From: Crotophaga sulcirostris | Taxonomy: Eukaryota > Chordata > Aves > Cuculiformes > Crotophagidae | Assembly: GCA_013397455.1 (NCBI GenBank) | Contig: VYZB01000171.1 | Coordinates: 1,222,738 to 1,286,737, forward strand | Length of the DNA stretch: 64,000 nt | Direction: 5' to 3' | In this document: positions 62,959 to 64,000 of the stretch, piece after piece | Layout: each line of letters starts with the position of its first letter | Position numbering within the stretch: position 1 is the first letter of the stretch | The notes under the pieces: model-generated | The model's database searches: none | Told to the model about the DNA's origin: nothing | What the model saw: only the letters and a program-made list of their open reading frames with translations | Translations under genes and position numbers: made by a program

Positions 62959-63323
62959 TTAACCTGATACAGTCATCATATTGTAGCTTTTGGAAGGGCT
63001 AGTTCTGCCCAAGAGAAGTTCCTCCTTACAGCTTATTCTGCTGTCTACCATTTGCATGTTGGTGTTATTTTGGCTACCTCCTGCTGGTGCGGCTTCATAC
63101 AGCACACAGATTGAGCCATCCTCTCCAATACGATAGGACACTTCATACGGGTCAACCCATAGAGTGAGTTCGCTTGGAAGAAGCTGGAACAGTTCCTGAC
63201 TGCTCAATCCAATCCGCTGTGCTGCCTGTCCAATGAGAGGATCCATTTTATGGTTGATCCGGATACATCGGTAACCTGATCCCTTGCATGGCTTTTCTGG
63301 GAACCAGTGGTGTTTATAATGTT
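62959..63323 (-). CDS. BTG1: BTG1 exon 2, C-terminal 120 residues (partial gene)
   Basis: BTG1 is an antiproliferative protein of the BTG/Tob (APRO) family. Family members bind the CNOT7/CNOT8 deadenylases of the CCR4-NOT complex, promote mRNA decay and act as transcriptional cofactors. The exon encodes the end of box A ([11 protein letters not shown]), a middle segment [15 protein letters not shown], the LxxLL-type motif LFQLL, and box B around [10 protein letters not shown]. Counting back from the stop in a 170-residue protein, the first split codon is Glu50. Tyr67 and Trp105 then correspond to the BTG2 Tyr65 and Trp103 that contact the deadenylase. The tail RTSPSK keeps an S/T-P-x-K CDK-type site. 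The stop is TAA at 62959-62961. The exon starts at 63323, just after the AG acceptor at 63324-63325 (complement), in phase 1. The open frame runs on into the intron to a false ATG near 63369, which is not the start. Exon 1, with about 49 residues and the real start, lies beyond 64000. No frame break is seen. Confidence 0.97.
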
Positions 63324-64000
63324 CTATAAAATAAAAAAAAAAAATTATCCTCCTTAACTCTGTATTCAAAAATACGTACAGCGATCATTGTTCTCTTGCA
63401 AATTTCAAACCTCAAAATGTTGAAAAGCTTATTACTGTTGCATCAAGTGACCTGAAAAAAATATTACAGCCTTTATTTTTTGCTGAGGATTTACATAAGC
63501 GCAGCGTCCCTTAGGAAATACTCATGTACAAAGTTACTGTTTTGCGCCACCAAATACAGAGAACAATGTTTGCCTCTGAAAGGAGCAAAAGGCAACTTCC
63601 AGGCATTGAGAACCAAATATAAAAATACAGAAGCGATTACACACATAGCAGAAAAACTCAAGGGCTTTAAAATTTCACAAACCAAGAAAGACAAAAGCCC
63701 CCCTTCCAGCATCCTCTTGATATTATATCCATGCTTAAGTCCCTCACGTTCTAAGAGCATCCAAAAATAACTAGGGAAGGAGCTGGGCAGCAGTTACCGA
63801 CTGACTCGAGCTGTGTTTCACCACTGCTCCTGCCAGCCCATTTTCCAGGGCAGGATACCAATGACTTCACTTACCGTAGGAGCTTTATCCCACCCAAAAC
63901 CCTACGGGCTCTTTGTTGCCACTACCAAGCACGCTGGGACACAGGCTCGGGATTACAAAACCCAGAGGGCAGCGAAGAAACCCTCGGTATTCGATCCCAA
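63324..64000 (-). other. BTG1: BTG1 intron 1 (3' part)
   Basis: This region runs upstream of the exon 2 acceptor to the window edge. The acceptor reads TTTTATTTTATAG on the minus strand and is preceded by a run of 12 T (plus-strand A run 63333-63344). No exon-1 coding sequence or matching donor (CTGGCAG followed by GT) is visible on the minus strand before 64000, so the intron is at least 677 bases. From about 63780 onwards GC and CpG rise (ACCGAC, CTCGAG, TACGGG, TCGGGA, CCCTCGGTATTCG). This suggests the approach to the CpG-rich promoter and first exon outside the window. Two ORFs of about 90 codons lie here on opposite strands and show no family signature. Confidence 0.85.

Noticed and set aside
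63324..63369. Extension of the BTG1 exon 2 reading frame to an upstream ATG (136-codon ORF)
   Set aside because: The added residues are encoded by the polypyrimidine tract and intron. A clean AG acceptor at 63324-63325 and the known exon structure put the exon start at 63323.
1..64000. CRISPR arrays, tRNA or rRNA genes, prokaryotic-type operons
   Set aside because: No regularly spaced direct repeats, cloverleaf-compatible A/B-box sets, rRNA words or tightly packed same-strand genes were seen. The DNA is clearly vertebrate.

Overview
This window looks like nuclear DNA from a bird, and almost all of it is a gene desert. The one protein-coding gene I can support is BTG1, an antiproliferative factor. 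Only its second exon, part of its only intron and its 3' UTR are present, on the minus strand at the right edge (about 62050-64000). The exon 2 peptide completes a 170-residue protein and carries the residues I recall for the chicken orthologue, with Gln inside the LFQLL motif and a one-residue-shorter GGSQNN segment than in mammals. The interspersed repeats also point to a bird: three copies of the LINE CR1, of which two are short 3' ends with the TCATAGAA/TCACAGTA-type tail read in reverse. Repeat density is low, which argues against a turtle or crocodile. I cannot name the species.

Layout: 1-62050 has no convincing protein-coding gene. It is AT-rich intergenic sequence with stop codons in every frame, and its few ORFs of 100-163 codons have no family signature. 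Recognisable items are four MIR-like SINE relics (about 1848-1920 plus, 10700-10815 plus, 15160-15285 minus, 45236-45350 minus), a degraded ancient CR1 (18165-18720), two younger short CR1 3' ends (15335-15443 and 50717-50820), an internal CR1 reverse-transcriptase fragment (30038-30243), simple repeats, two short tandem duplications, two near-perfect palindromes and two alternating purine/pyrimidine tracts. A few blocks are visibly richer in GC than their surroundings (4830-5290, 8840-9240, 14230-14500, 23000-23345, 40890-41560). They are unexplained and are the best places to look for non-coding RNA exons or regulatory DNA.

Context: in mammals BTG1 borders a desert of roughly a megabase on the side towards DCN/LUM/KERA, and BTG1 is transcribed away from that desert's far end in the same relative sense as here. 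If synteny holds, this window is the part of the desert directly downstream of the BTG1 poly(A) site. Its most likely biological content is then long-range regulatory sequence plus repeats. I found no CRISPR array, operon, tRNA, rRNA or prokaryotic-type system. I see no clear sign of a new multi-gene system here; the findings below are mostly candidates for regulatory or structural DNA.
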